A stretch of DNA of 64,000 nt from Acestrorhynchus altus (GCA_034509495.1 CM067515.1:14812010-14876009), one strand, 5' to 3'; counted from the first letter of the stretch, positions 48,362-60,610 are shown. A program made the numbers and translations. The notes: a model not told the origin generated them from the sequence alone.

Positions 48362-49858
48362 TAGTTGTGCTCAAAAGTTTACATAGCCTGGCAGGATTTT
48401 TGCATTCTTGGCCTTTTTTCAGAGAATCTGAATGATAACACAAAATCTTTTTTTCTGCTCATGGTTAGTGGTTGGGTGAAGCCATATATTATCAAACAAC
48501 TGTGTTTTCTCTGGTGATTTTGGCTTCATAGCCTGCACAGACGTTGACACGAGTAAGTTTGAATGCTTCTTAAGGTAACATCCTCACATGTGACCTGTTT
48601 GCTTGTGTGTGTGTGTATAAAACTGAGTGAGTTTCTGGGATCCAGACAGACTCTTGCATCTTTCATCCAGGCACTGATGTTTCTGGATTGTGAATCATGG
48701 GGAAAACATAAGAATTGTCAATGGGAAAGAAAAGGTAGTTGAACTCTATAAAACAGGAAAGGGATACAAAAAGAAGTCCAAGGAATTGATAATGCCAGTC
48801 AGCTGTGTTCAAACTGTGATTAACAAATGGAAAATCTAGGGCTCTGTAAAAATCAAACCACAGTCTGGTAGACCAACAAAAAATTCACACACAACTGCCA
48901 GGAAAATTGTTTGAGAACCGACAAATAACATCAGCTCTGAAAACTAGCGGTGAGGCTGTTTCAAGATGCCTAATAAGGAGAAACTTGAAGAAAAATGGGC
49001 TGCATGGTTGAGTCGCCAGAGGAAAGCCATTACTGCGCAAATGCCACAAAGTATCTCACCTACAATATGCCAAACAGCACAGAGACAATCCTCAAAACTT
49101 CTGGAACAAGGTAATTTGGAGTGATGAAACCAAAATTGAACTTTTTGGAGAGGTGTCAACAAGGCCTATGGTGAAAGGAAAAGGAACACCATTTCTACTG
49201 TAAAGTATTGAAGGTGGATCGCTGATGTTTTGGGGATGTGAGAGCTACAAAGGCACAGAAAACTTGATCAAAGTTGAAGGAAAGATGAATGCAGCACATT
49301 ATCAGCAAATACTGGAGGCAAATTTGCACTCATCAGCTTTGAAGCTGCACATGGGACGAACATGGACATTCCAACATGACAACGATCCAAAACACAAGGC
49401 CAAGTCGACCTGTCATTGGCTACAGCAGAACAAAGTGAAGGTTCTCAGGTGGCCATCTCAGTCTCCTCACCTCAATATCATTGAGAAACTCTGGGGAGAT
49501 CTCAAGCGTGCAGTTCATGCAAGACAGCCCAGAAATTTACAGGAACTGGAGGCTTTATCATCTGTGAAAATAAAGATCCTCATCCACAACTACCACAAAA
49601 GACTTCAAGTTGTCATTGATGTTAGAGGGGGCAATACACGGTAATAAGAACTGGGGTATGTAAAGTTTTGATCAAGGTCATTTGGATGTTTTTGGTTGTC
49701 ATTATGATTAAAGAAAAACCACAGTCATTTGATACTACATGGCTTCACCCAAACACTTACCCTGAGTGGAAAAAACATTTTTGTGTTATTATTCATATTC
49801 TCTGGAAAAAAGGCAGAAAAAAATTCTGCTGGGGAATGTAAACTTTTGAGCACAACTG
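48362..49858 (+). mobile_element. Tc1-like transposon, full length, inactive
   Basis: The termini TAGTTGTGCTCAAAAGTTTA and TAAACTTTTGAGCACAACTG are inverted repeats flanked by TA. The interior encodes transposase pieces: WSDETKIELFGE near 49115, then an open part at 49225-49644 with FWGCESYKG, TFQHDNDPKHKAKS and SQSPHLNIIEKLWGDLK, so all three acidic catalytic positions remain. Stops and frameshifts before 49225 (for example the ATG near 48697 ends after GKT) disable it. It is inserted in the RBL2 3' UTR intron. Confidence 0.92.
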
Positions 49859-49974
49859 TATATTGAGTAAAACATTCAACATTTCTGGAATAATTAATTA
49901 CCTGTGGACGTCTTTATGACCACTATTCCAGAAAATACTTCACTTTATTTATATCTATCTGTCACTCAGTGTCA

Positions 49975-50290
49975 CGTGTCAGTCCTGTTCACCTCTGTAA
50001 AGGAGATAAAAGAAGTAAAAGGGGTTAAGGAGGTAAAAGGGGTAAAATGGGTAAAAGGGGCACAGGTAGGCAAAGTTTACGGTCATACCAAGAGACGTAG
50101 TCAAAGAGCACCAAACAATGAGATTATTCAGGGTTATACACGGTAAGCATGAAACAGTGGTAAGAAAAAACACCCTCAGACCGGGAGGAAGAAACCTTGA
50201 GAGGAACCAAGGCTCAAAAGGGGAACCCATGTTCCTCTGGTTGACACCGGACAGCACAGACATAAGGCATAAAAAGTTGTAGAACAATAG
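49975..50290. mobile_element. Dispersed non-coding repeat with short (GGTAAAAGG)n run
   Basis: Contains GAAGAAACCTTGAGAGGAAC and AAAAGGGGAACCCATGTTCC, a text I recognise as a frequent fish interspersed repeat, next to a small GTAAAAGGGG tandem run (50010-50060). The class is uncertain. Confidence 0.45.
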
Positions 50291-50540
50291 AGAAGTATAG
50301 CTCGTAGTGGGAGCAGTGTAAATGGGTGATGAGTTATAAGAGAATGCAAGTGAGAGTAGGATACAAGCTCAGTGTTAATATGGAAGTCTATGCAGGTTAA
50401 ACATTCCTAAGCTGGCAGTGGAATCTCAACAGTAAACAGCTCTCAAACAGCTTCACCTGCAGATACAATATAGCATGCACACATGCAGAACTATACATTC
50501 GTTCTTTGTACTAATGACTGCCCTCTTTGCTTCTTCACAG

Positions 50541-50680
50541 AATAACTTGATGGATGCTCAATGTCTTCTATTTTTCTGGAAAGAGTGAACTCTGTCTGTA
50601 TGTCTTTCTGTCTAGTTTGAGGCTGTAATCATTTCATACCTTCATCACAATCATTAAACCTAATTGCATCATAGTATTAT
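50541..50680 (+). other. RBL2 terminal 3' UTR exon
   Basis: Acceptor TTCTTCACAG ends at 50540; ATTAAA at 50653-50658 is followed by CCTAATTGCATCATAGTATT, matching the RBL1 and RBL3 3' ends. Non-coding, because the stop is in the preceding exon. Confidence 0.65.
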
Positions 50681-51182
50681 TGTTTTTGTCAGTGTGTGTT
50701 TACTTTTTGATCACTCCTTTCATAAAAACCTGTCTTTGTTTGTTGTTGTAATTGAAATGTTTGTTCTTAATTTCAACTTTGAAAATTGGGAAATCAGTTC
50801 ACACCTTTGTAACGATTCCTGACACAGAGGTAGGTAGAGGCAGAGGTACTTGCAGGGTTGAGTTTATTAATAGACTTATACAGATAAGCTACACTAACCA
50901 TCAATACGAGTAGACGAGACGAGTGGACCATTAGACAAGAAGACCGACCAGACAGACTGGGACTAAAGGGCTTAAATACACACACAGAACATAAATCACA
51001 CCTTGGAGATGATAACTATGGGGCAGGGTTACAGAGGGAACACAGCTGGGAATGGGCGGAGATATGACACGTGCTCAAAAGCACATGGGAAGGTAAACAA
51101 AACAAAGACAGACCAGAGGTGACAACCTTACAGTTTGTATATAATAAACATACATTCAATGTTAATTACCAAACATATTTCT

Positions 51183-51420
51183 GTAGGCAAACGGCACAGA
51201 GACAAGCCTCAAAACTTCTGGAACAAGGTAATTTGGAGTGATGAGACCAAAATCAAACTATTTGGAGAGGTGTCAACAAGGCCTATGGTGAAAGGAACAC
51301 CATTTCTACTGTAAAGCATGGAGGTGGATCGCTGATGTTTTGGGGATGTGTGAGCTACAAAGACACAGGAAACTTGGTCATAGTTGAAGGAAATATGAAT
51401 GCAGCACGTTATCTCTGCTA
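51183..51420 (+). mobile_element. Tc1-like transposase fragment
   Basis: Close relative of 49070-49300: CTTCTGGAACAAGGTAATTT, WSDETKIKLFGE and GGAGGTGGATCGCTGATGTT are shared. No termini. It stops abruptly where the SINE at 51427 begins. Confidence 0.85.
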
Positions 51421-51426
51421 AAAGAG

Positions 51427-51662
51427 GGGGCGGCACGGTACTGTTGCCTCACAGCAAGAAGGAGCTGGGTTCAATCCCTGGATGGGGATGACCTGGGAAG
51501 TTTCTGTGTGGAGTTTGCATGTTCTCCCCGCGGATCCGGGTTCTCCGGTTTCCTCCACAGTCCAAAGACATGCATGGTAGGTGAATTGGTGGCCCTAAGT
51601 GTGTGGATGTGTGTGTGTTAGCGCCCTGTCTAGGGTTGTTTCCCGCCCTTGCACTCAGAGCG
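51427..51662 (+). mobile_element. DANA/V-type SINE
   Basis: Starts GGGCGGCACGGTACTGTTGC, contains a box B-like GGGTTCAATCCC, then GTGTGGAGTTTGCATGTTCT and CCACAGTCCAAAGACATGCA, established body text of the cyprinid DANA-like SINEs. Confidence 0.85.
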
Positions 51663-51764
51663 ATTGAACTCTGAAAAGGAACCAGTTATTCGTGATTGCC
51701 GAAAAATCCTGTTTGCAGGCAGGGATAAATTGAGGGACATAAGTTCTGCTAGAAAAAGCAAATC

Positions 51765-51965
51765 ACATTTATCATTTACAGCATTTAGCTGATGCTCTTA
51801 TCCAGAGCAACTTATAGGGTTACTCATTTTTTATAGAGGTGGGCAACAGTAGCATTAGGAGTCTTGCCCAGGGACTCTTATTGGTGTAGCACAGCATAGT
51901 TACCCAGACTGAGAACCGAACCCCATTCTCCCACATGGCATGGTGGCTCATTGGAGGTGTTATCT
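51765..51965. mobile_element. Dispersed fish repeat
   Basis: TTTAGCTGATGCTCTTATCC and AGAGCAACTTATAGGGTTAC belong to a repeat text also seen at 63884-63955 and at 40760-40800 (the LINE end). Non-coding. Confidence 0.5.
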
Positions 51966-52049
51966 GTTGGAACCGCTCCAACCATCACAGAGCCAATGGG
52001 TTAACAGTTTGGTTATAACAGAAAAGAATAATGGATCTTTATATTTTGT

Positions 52050-52610
52050 GAACCTCACGAGTTGAACAAAGCAATCAAGCGTCAGCATCATTCCATACCC
52101 ACAGTCAAAAACAAGTCAGCTTGCCGGGAAGAAAATATTCTCCATTCTAGAAAAAAGGGATGGATACTGGCAAATCAAGATAGACGTACCTTCATCTCTC
52201 TTGTGCACCTTTAACACTACAGATTTAGGTAGATTTATTTCCATTTGGAATCAAATCAGCCAGTGAAGTCTTCCAACAAAAGAACACCAAGGCTTCAGGT
52301 GACATGATCATTGCTGTTTCTGATGAAGAAGAACATGCCGTGATTCTGAACAAAGGAATGAAATGAGCACAAGAAATGAATGTGAAATTCAATGCGGAGA
52401 AGGTGCAGTACAATGTAAAGAGAGTGAATTACATGAAGCTGTGCAGCCAGACAAAGACAAGGTGACAGTAATTGCTAATATGCCAGCTTCCTCTGATCAA
52501 AAAGGTCTGCTGTGGCTATTAGGTACAATTATACCTTGCTCAGTACATACCAAATGAAGCAGCACTCACAGCTCCTTTACAAACAGCTGTTAAGGAAAGA
52601 CATTTGATAA
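52050..52610 (+). mobile_element. Ty3/gypsy reverse transcriptase fragment
   Basis: Broken + strand pol text: LNKAIKRQHHSIPTV near 52062, then in other frames RDGYWQIKIDVPSS near 52150, FGIKSASEVFQQKN near 52240 and ITVKFN-like helix text near 52380, ending in an RNase H-entry region (YLAQYIPNEAALTAPL-like, near 52540). Many stops; no LTRs seen. Confidence 0.75.
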
Positions 52611-52839
52611 CACTTAATCACTGGTATTTGTGCAATTTCTGTCAGTGTAGCAGAAAAAGAGTAGCAGTTAGAAAGAGCAGAAATCTACGGAGTGCAACAC
52701 TAGTTAGAAGCAGTCATTTTACCAATAAGACACACATCTGAATTTTATCTTTACTCTTATTGTTGGTGCACATTGTGCTGTTCAGCATAAAATCTGAATG
52801 TGTGAAACCTGTGTTCTTTTTGTGTGTGTGTGTGTCACA

Positions 52840-53450
52840 GTTCAATCAGAATGTGAAGCCACCTGCATGCACCACTTGTGAGTTGAGATTAGAATGAAAT
52901 CAAAAAGAAAAAAACTATGTAAAATTCTATATTTAAAGACCAAAGAATGAGAACTAAGTCCCCGTAGACATTTATGCAAACAAAGATTTACTATATATCA
53001 GTTTGGGAAATGCAAAATAATATGCAAGTATTTTCATGTCTAAAGGAATATTGTTTCATCAGTAATCAGAAATGTAAGCTTCATTATACCACCCTGTCAC
53101 TAGAACAGACTGCTCTCAAACTGTCTAATGTAGACTTGCCACTCAAAGGCATAGTGGAGAAATGTCATCAGTTCACAAGGTCAAAGCTGCTGCACTAAAG
53201 TGATGAAACCATGGCAAAAAAGAAACTTGAGCACGTTTTAAAATGGTGTGTATGAAACGTTTAATGGTGGCAGTACCCTACACTCTGGACAAACAGTAAA
53301 TACAGCAACTTCAATTTCAGATACAGTATAACGTCCACGTGTACAGAGCTGCACATCCTTTCTTACTAATAATGAATGTCCCTCTGTTTCCTTACCTTTT
53401 TTTCACAGAACAATTTTGAATTATTCCAATTTTCCTCCCTTTCTTTTAGA
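52840..53450 (+). pseudogene. Decayed 3' end of a further RBL gene
   Basis: The stretch 53280-53420 matches the region before the terminal exons of RBL1 (39280-39400), RBL2 (50450-50545) and RBL3 (60420-60515), including AAACAGTAAATACAGCAACT and an acceptor TTTTTTTCACAG at 53408. The preceding 53040-53150 matches RBL1 39040-39110 (AATGTAAGCTTCATTATACC against AATGGAAGCTTCATTAAAGC). A possible exon, 52845-52881, ends CACCACTT|GTGAGT, as RBL1 ends GCTGCTT|GTGAGT. No lectin-domain text remains, so it is a truncated relic. Confidence 0.6.
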
Positions 53451-54099
53451 CTTCCTACTTTGAAAGGTCATCTCAGTTTTTGTCATGTTCACAAACACAG
53501 ACTTCACGAGGATTAATCTGGTCATCATTACAGGATCTGAGCTGAACCATAAATAAAGCAGCCAGGTGTCAAATACTTCACAGCATTGAACCATTTTCTG
53601 ATGCAAGTGATTCCATTGTGTTATAGCTTCAAAAAAGTTTGACCTTTTATAAATGCAGCCCCACCCCAGGCTAAACCATTTCTAAGGCAGGAAGGTAACA
53701 AAAATCGTTTTAATTATTTAATAAATGTAATTATTACAGTGCACTTTTCACACAAAGTGTAATGACTATGACTTATTTACACTGTACCAGTAAGCTTATA
53801 TATTTGCTTTTTATTATTTGTTTATTTATTATTTCTGTCCAATGGTGTTCTCTCCCCCAGTTCCCCTACTCCTACATAGTTATGGACTGTTCTGACCAGT
53901 ATAAGAAGAGGAACTGGGAGGCCAGTGGTTTTCTTTGTGTTGGAGAGCCATGTGAGTCTTCTTTGTAGTTTGTATATGTTAAAAACTGGTGCAATGTCTG
54001 GAATGAGTCCAGCAGCTGCCTCATTGATGAAGATCTGTCTCCTCATCAAAGAGGTTTGATGGTGAATGAACCAGTGGTAGTGTTTGGTGTGTTTAATGG

Positions 54100-55260
54100 T
54101 TTGAGAGCAAGGGTTGACTGGTGCATTTGAAATTTGACTTAAATAGCCTCTTAGAAAATATATCCCCACTGATGAGGGTTGGAATGTTCAGCTCTGAACA
54201 CGATACAGCATTCTTTTCTTCCACTGGTTCATCTAACCTGCTTCCCCAGCAAACACCTCTGCAATGCAGCAGCACCTGTGTTGCTCACCACTGCTTGTTT
54301 AAGCTCTGGTGTCTGCTGTGTAAATTTCATGCTTAAAATTCACACCAGTAGAAATTCTCTTGTTGCACATCACAAATGTTTGCTGGGTCTACCTCTGCAA
54401 GTTTACCAGTCTTGTCACATGACCTCAGTATAGCATTTATCTAATTCAGAATGTGGTGTTTTCTCCCTGAACAAACACAATTGCGTTGCGCTTGTTACTC
54501 ACCAGTATCTTTCTGGCATTTTCCATTTCACAGTAATTGTTGCAGAAGCTACAGGTGCCACAAATATAATCACAACTGCTGTTCACTTGCAATGTTTCAG
54601 ACTCAAATGCACACATGGTGCAAAACTGGGGAAAACCTGATGTTGCGCTCCTGTATGTTCTGTCAGTATCATTGTGTAGACTTGTTTGTTTTCTATAGTC
54701 TCAGATGGTGCCTACAATTGGAATGCAAACCTTTGACCCCTCTGGCAGCACTATGTTCATCCAGGAACTTTCTCTACTAACTTGTAAGTTCAAATTATCC
54801 TTCTGGATGTGAGATATCTGGTGTATGATGCCAATGTCCTTTTAAGGGTTAAGGACTGCTGCTGTAGCAGAACATTTTTTTTATTTTTATAATGTTTGTT
54901 TTCTATAAAAGGTCAACACATTATATTTAAGTGTATCCAAACCTTTAATGGTGTGTGAAGAATTTTTTTTACACTGCCATCAATCAAGCTGCTGTTTGTA
55001 GCCAACACCACATTATGGTGGTGTTCAAAAGTGTGGGGAGAAGCCATATCATTTTATTTATATAAACCACTTGGTGAAGGAATTGCAGAAACCTCAACTT
55101 ATAATCACAGAAGAAAAGTGAAACATTTAGCACATCTGGAACTGTAATAAAGATTAGGGTTATGAACAGTGAGGTGGCTTGTGATGAAGAATGAATTTGT
55201 CTTTCAGTGCTGGTTGCAGCTCGTGTTTTGCTGACTTCTGCAGGTAAAATCATGCCTGCA
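54100..55260. repeat. Duplicated RBL 5' block, copy 1
   Basis: Matches 62500-63475 at an offset of about 8.3 kb: shared GAATGTGGTGT, TCTGGCATTTTCCATTTCACAG, TGCAATGTTTCAG, the start-codon exon and the second signal exon, in the same order. It covers the upstream region and first intron of RBL3. Confidence 0.85.
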
Positions 55261-58200
55261 TTTGCATGAGCTCTGCACATAATTGTTCATAATTCAAGAT
55301 TATTCAGCGTTTGGTCTCATTGCTTCTCTACTCTCCCTTGGTTGAGGTGTGGCTTATTCTCACAGCCCACACCAGAACTACTAGAACCTACCAACTTGGT
55401 TGGACAAAGTAATTTGTTTGATCACATGCAGGCATGCATGCCCAGAAATGATCATGTGCTCATTGTTTCCATGAATGCTTAACTCAACTTCTGTTTACAG
55501 ATCCTGAATACCCAGTCAGCGACTTGGGATTCCCTTCCCCGGGTAAGTAAGTTGTTTCTCAGTTTTTGTCCCCCACGTGAGTGAAGGCAGTCTGCCACAG
55601 AACATGGGTAGGTATAATGGTACACATGCTGGTGATATGTATGTTCAATGAAGTTAGTTATGCTTTTCAAATTTACAGGCAAAGTGTAAGCAGTACATGT
55701 AAATGTTTGTAACATGACAAACTTAAGGCTTGCTGAAGACACTAGGGACTCAAGTTGTATTGAATGATTTTGTAACTTCACCAACAAAACATACACAGGG
55801 AAATTAATGTTCCAGTAGCAGCATAAGTACAGAGTTCCAGTAGCAGCATAAGTACAGAGTTCCAGTATAAGACTTTCATTAGTTAAGATGTTCCATGATT
55901 TACATAAGAGCCTGTCTACACCTGACAATAAAATGCATTTTGAATCTGGATCTTAAATTGGGATTCTGTGGAAAGTTCTTATATCATTTCAAAATAAGTT
56001 ACTTTATCAATTATAGCTCATGAACATCAAATTCAGTCAATTAGAAATTAATGGATTTTGGAAGTGTTGAGGTACAAATACATTGAGTGGGTTCTGTTTA
56101 AATCTGAATTGTTCACCTGACTGTCTGACTCATTTTGATTACTCTTGGGTTAATTGTGGATGAATTCTCTGATTAAAAATTAACTTGCTGTAACACTATC
56201 TAGGCGCTCACTAAATTGGACTACTCATTTAATTAGAATTCAGTAATTCTCATTCTGTCATGGTCAACTGAGATTTACATACTCTTGATTCTTAAGTTTC
56301 AGTTCAGTAAATATGAATTGAAGTGTGAATTCTGCTATTGGGTCCTATAGACAGCATTAGGAGGAGTCTTGTGTGGTATTGCCCACAACACAAACATGGG
56401 ATTTTACTTGCATAAACTGAGGAACTGATTCTGTTTTCTGCAGAGGCCCATGTGACCTGTGAAGGCAGTATTGCTGTTCTGGCATGTGGTTTGTACACCT
56501 CTATTGACCCCTCCTTCAAATGGTTACATTTTTATTTGCATCACTATAGAGAGCATAGATATATCAATACAGCATATCTAGCAATTGGCACTCTTCATAA
56601 TTAAACTTGGCACTGAGAACCAGCAGCCAGTTGTGCACAGCATACTTTACTGGAAATAATCAGTCTGTGTGGAGGACTGGGCTAATCCATTTCTTGGCAT
56701 ACAGACATGCTTTCACTACTACATGTTTATCCACACATCAGGGCAATTTAGAGCAAGTGTAGCTGATCCATGTTTCCTCAAAGTAGGAGGAAACTAAAGT
56801 CCCTGCAGGAAACCCATGCAGATGGGGAGAAAATAGCTATACCTGTAGTATATCCAAAGAGCATATTCGCAAAGAGCATTGAATAATGAATCTCTTTAAC
56901 TGGAATGATCTCTGAACTCTGATATTCCTTATTTTAGAAGATGTAAAAATTTTAAAAATCCAGAACGCTAACTATGGTCGAACTGACTCCGACACGTGTT
57001 CTTTTGGACGACCTGCCCATGAAGTTGCTGAAATTAACTGCTACACCATCAGCGCACTAGCTGAAATTCAGAGAAGGTCAGTTCAACAGGAATGTTAACA
57101 GGAATTCAACATAACTTAAGGTGCTCAATTAAACAGCTTGAATTTCTTAATGAATTGACTAACGTGCCACAAGGATTCAGCACCACAACCTTCCCACCAT
57201 GTCTAAACGGCCCTGTTTAGTTTGTTGGTAGCTGTTTGCACTCACTAATTTACTTCACTTGAAGTTTACGCTGCTCTTTTGTATGTAAATTACGCATGCA
57301 TACTCGGACCACAGAGTGGTTTTATTGTGGGTGGCCAGGCTCTCTGGGTAACCGAATGTTTACATAGTGAATGTAATGTCTCCTGAAAACCCAGTGTTCT
57401 ATCTTTGCAGATGTGAATGGCAAAATACCTGCAGGATCCCTGTGTCAAACAGTGTTTTCTTTGACCCCTGTATCTATACACACAAGTACCTGAGAATCAA
57501 GTATTCCTGTGAAGATGACCCTGATGATATGGGTAAAGGATTTTTAAAAATGGCATATTGGAAATATGGTGTGATGACTCTTGGATTTCACACTTTAAAT
57601 CCTTAACTTTTAAAACTAAATTTGGTGTTCAATGAAATGATTTTGTTGTGATCAGTCTTGAGGTGCCTTTTATAACATTGGGACAGAGAATACAAACACT
57701 ACTGTTTCTGCCTTTAACACTTGCTGGAATCAGGATCCATTCATAGCTATAAATGGACCTGCTAACCTAGTGTGAGCACTGAACAGCTTGAACGTTCCTC
57801 CACAGTAGCAGCTGCATTCTCCATGATCAGCATTTGGGACTTTATCAGCAGACAGTGTGGGCAATGAGCTCACATTTTGATGTGGTAGGGAGAGGCTCTT
57901 GTCTCCATTGTTAAAGTAATTTTTAACCATGGTTTTAACATTTCCAGCTCATCAGAGAATCCCCCCCCCCTTAAGACTTACATTTATATGCTGAGATTCC
58001 ATTTAGAATTTGGAATCATTACATGCATGAAATTCCTGGAACTGGAAATATATTGTCCAACTTGTGAGGCAAAATGTCACAATTCTTATGCACTATAGAG
58101 GCTGTTAGAGGTGTGGGTTTTTGTGGTAAGGGATTTATGGCTGCCTAAACCCTTTGTGCATTACTGTATTAAATCCACTTTGGTAAATGTATCAGAAGGA

Positions 58201-59878
58201 ATTTGCTTGTTACCAAGTCTTTGATAAACGTGTGTGTATTCAAGTCAGTTAACATGAAACAATGACAAACAGCCCAATTTGGGGAAAACCATTGACCTGG
58301 TAACTCTAAACTATTCAACAAAGTTCTGGCCTCATTTAAAACCTTAATTTTAAGTTGGTAATGTCTTCAATCAGAATCTGAGTTCTTTCCTGTAGGTCAG
58401 TGTTATGAGCAATTCAGCAGTGTCTGTTTCCCCTACATGATGAGCTTGAACAACCAAAAGGGTGGCATCTCCCCTACTATGAAAAGTGCTGGGTCAATTT
58501 CTACATAATGCAGTTTTACTTGCATAAACTGATTGTTTCCTGCAGAGACCAGTGTGACCTGTGAAGGCGGTACGGCTGTTCTGTCATGTGGTTTGTACAA
58601 CTACTTTTTACGTGGCTCTCGACCAACTAACAATTTAACTGAATTTTTCTTTTTAAGATCCCTGAGAAATGATACTTTTTGCATTTTAGAACCTGGCATT
58701 TTACAGATCTGGAGTGCCATCTATGGCCGAACTGATTCCACCACATGTTCTGCTGGAAAACCAGTCAGTCAAATTTCCCAAACCAACTGCCACGCCACCA
58801 ATGCACTAGCTGTGGTTCAGGAAAGGTCAGTATCTACATTTTCAAGGTCAAGGCAAGACTTTTCACAATTTATTAAAAATAAATTAAAGGCAATGTAGTA
58901 CTAACAAGCAGACAGTTCCCTGGGATCTGGGAACGTGGTCAAGGTGCCTCAAGGATTCAGTACCACAACCTTCTCATGGTCTGAACAGCCCTATTCAGTT
59001 TAAGTTCTTGTTCCTTTAAGTGACCTTGAGCCAGTTTGCACCCCCTGCCCCATATCTATGGAAATTTCAGGTTTATTCTCAATTGTAACTGTTTGCACTC
59101 CCTAGCAAAATACTTTGTCTACTGCAGTCCCACTAATGACAAGATGAAGGTGTAATAAAAAAAAAAAAAAAAGTTTTGTTCCACCCTAACTCCAGCTGCA
59201 ATTTGAGTAACCGTGTTCCAGCTTTAAAACATCCATCCTGAACAGGATTGCTTGTATACTGGTTTTTGGTAGGTATTAGTTTTATAAATGCATGTGAGCA
59301 AAATGTTGCTTAAACTCTTGCATAGGAATGCATTGAAATGTGTCCAGAAACTGTCACAGTAATTCACATGTCAATCTGCTTTTATTGAGCTCAAATTACT
59401 AGCAGTTTTCATGCAATATGCTGCTTGTCCCGATCTGATTTCTGGTTTTCATACAAACATTCCACACAATGATGTTGATGCTCTCCAGTCCTAATCTACA
59501 CAAGGCACCTGATTACTGTTTTAGAGGTGCTTTCAGACCAACCAGCTTTGTGCAAGTTTGGGTACCCCATGCAGCCAAAGGTTTGGGGAAACCCTTAATG
59601 AGCAAATGTTTTGGCATTATCTGTTGAGCTGCAGGAACTGCACACTAGTATCAGTTTGAGATGTTGGGCACCAGGTACCCAAAAACATGTACAAATGCTA
59701 AAGTTTGTGGTGTTTTAGTTTTGTCAAACTCTTTTCTCTCTGCAGTTGTGATGGTGAGACTACCTGCAGTGTATCAGCTTCAAACGGGGTCTTCTCTGAC
59801 CCCTGTTCCTGTACCTATAAGTACCTGAGGATTCGGTATTCCTGTGTAATCCCGGAGATTCCTTTATTCATCCCCTGA
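54753..59878 (+). CDS. L-rhamnose-binding lectin 3 (two SUEL domains plus linker exon)
   Basis: Exons: 54753-54783, 55208-55243 (signal MFIQELSLLTLLVAARVLLT, then SA), 55501-55542 (extra 42-base phase 1-1 exon, DPEYPVSDLGFPSPG), domain 1 at 56444-56488, 56938-57076, 57411-57532, domain 2 at 58546-58590, 58690-58825, 59746-59878. Total 729 nt, 242 residues, one open frame, stop TGA at 59876-59878. Domain 1 has NANYGRTDSDTCSFGRP and FFDPC; domain 2 has SAIYGRTDSTTCSAGKP and SDPCSC (an added cysteine). A short acidic linker, EDDPDDMG, joins the domains. The donor used by RBL1 and RBL2 after the last domain is lost, so the frame runs on to add VIPEIPLFIP. Probably functional; more diverged than RBL1 or RBL2. 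Confidence 0.9.
55501..55542 (+). other. RBL3 extra linker exon
   Basis: Acceptor CTGTTTACAG, donor CCGG|GTAAGT. It is phase 1 at both ends and 42 bases long, so it adds 14 residues (acidic, proline-rich) between the signal peptide and the first lectin domain without disturbing the frame. No counterpart was seen in RBL1 or RBL2. Confidence 0.7.
56444..57532 (+). other. RBL3 SUEL lectin domain 1
   Basis: Starts EAHVTCEGSIAVLACG. The middle exon is 139 bases (one codon longer, EDVKILKIQNANYGR). The third exon starts CEWQNTCRIPVSNSVFFDPC. Eight cysteines retained. Confidence 0.88.
56700..56840 (-). mobile_element. SINE/LINE 3' body fragment, inverted
   Basis: CACATCAGGGCAATTTAGAG and CCTGCAGGAAACCCATGCAG are the reverse complement of common SINE body text. 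It lies within the RBL3 intron between exons 56488 and 56938. Confidence 0.5.
58546..59878 (+). other. RBL3 SUEL lectin domain 2
   Basis: Starts ETSVTCEGGTAVLSCG. The middle exon has EPGILQIWSAIYGRTDSTTC. The last exon has CDGETTCSVSASNGVFSDPC, then SCTYKYLRIRYSC, and reads through to a new stop. Confidence 0.88.
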
Positions 59879-60510
59879 TTTCACACTTCTGGATGGGGTT
59901 TCCCTAAAGTGTCAAGTGTCCTCAGTACTTTGAATAAATCATTATCTAAAGAATATTCATTAAAGTACTACTTTTGACATTTTGCTTCTGTCTCATGATC
60001 TATCTATACATAGCTTTCTATCTAATATGGTCACCTGGTGTCACGTGTGCTGTAATTTTAGATGGGGCCCATCTTGTTGCTAATTGACTTCAAATGTTCT
60101 ATTGGAGACTGACATGTCCAGGCATGTACAACTAATTGGCTAATGGCTATCATGTTTTCAATAACACATAGTCTCTAGGCTAGCACAGAATTTCAACTTT
60201 GCCATTTGTGACTTAAGCTCTACTTCAAGGAGTTTGACACTACCATTTGGACCCCCAATTGGGAAAAGACCATAAACTAAATAGAATATTTTCTCTTTAA
60301 AGAACCATCAGAATTTACATAGTGGAGAAGAGGCATGAGCTCACAAGATTAAACTATGGAGTAGGCCTCATGCATGCATGTAGCTAGAGTAAGTGTGGTG
60401 ACTGCAGTATAATGTAGTCTGGACAAATGGTAAATACAGCAACTTCACCTTCAGATACAAAATCATACAGAATTGTACACTTGTAGTAATGACTGCCCCT
60501 TTGTTCACAG

Positions 60511-60610
60511 AATAACTTGGTTGGACTTGCTCAATCTCTTGTTTCTGGCTAGAGGCTGTAGTCATTTCATGTCACAATCATTAAACATAATTGGATCACA
60601 GTATTGTTTG
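60511..60610 (+). other. RBL3 relic terminal exon
   Basis: Acceptor TTGTTCACAG at 60501-60510 followed by AATAACTTGG, as in RBL2; ATTAAA at 60590-60595. Because the upstream donor is lost, this exon may be unused, or the region may simply be the end of a longer 3' UTR. Confidence 0.5.

Noticed and set aside
55795..55865. Repeat of a 25-base unit (TTCCAGTAGCAGCATAAGTA type) twice
   Set aside because: A local two-copy slip in an RBL3 intron with no further structure.
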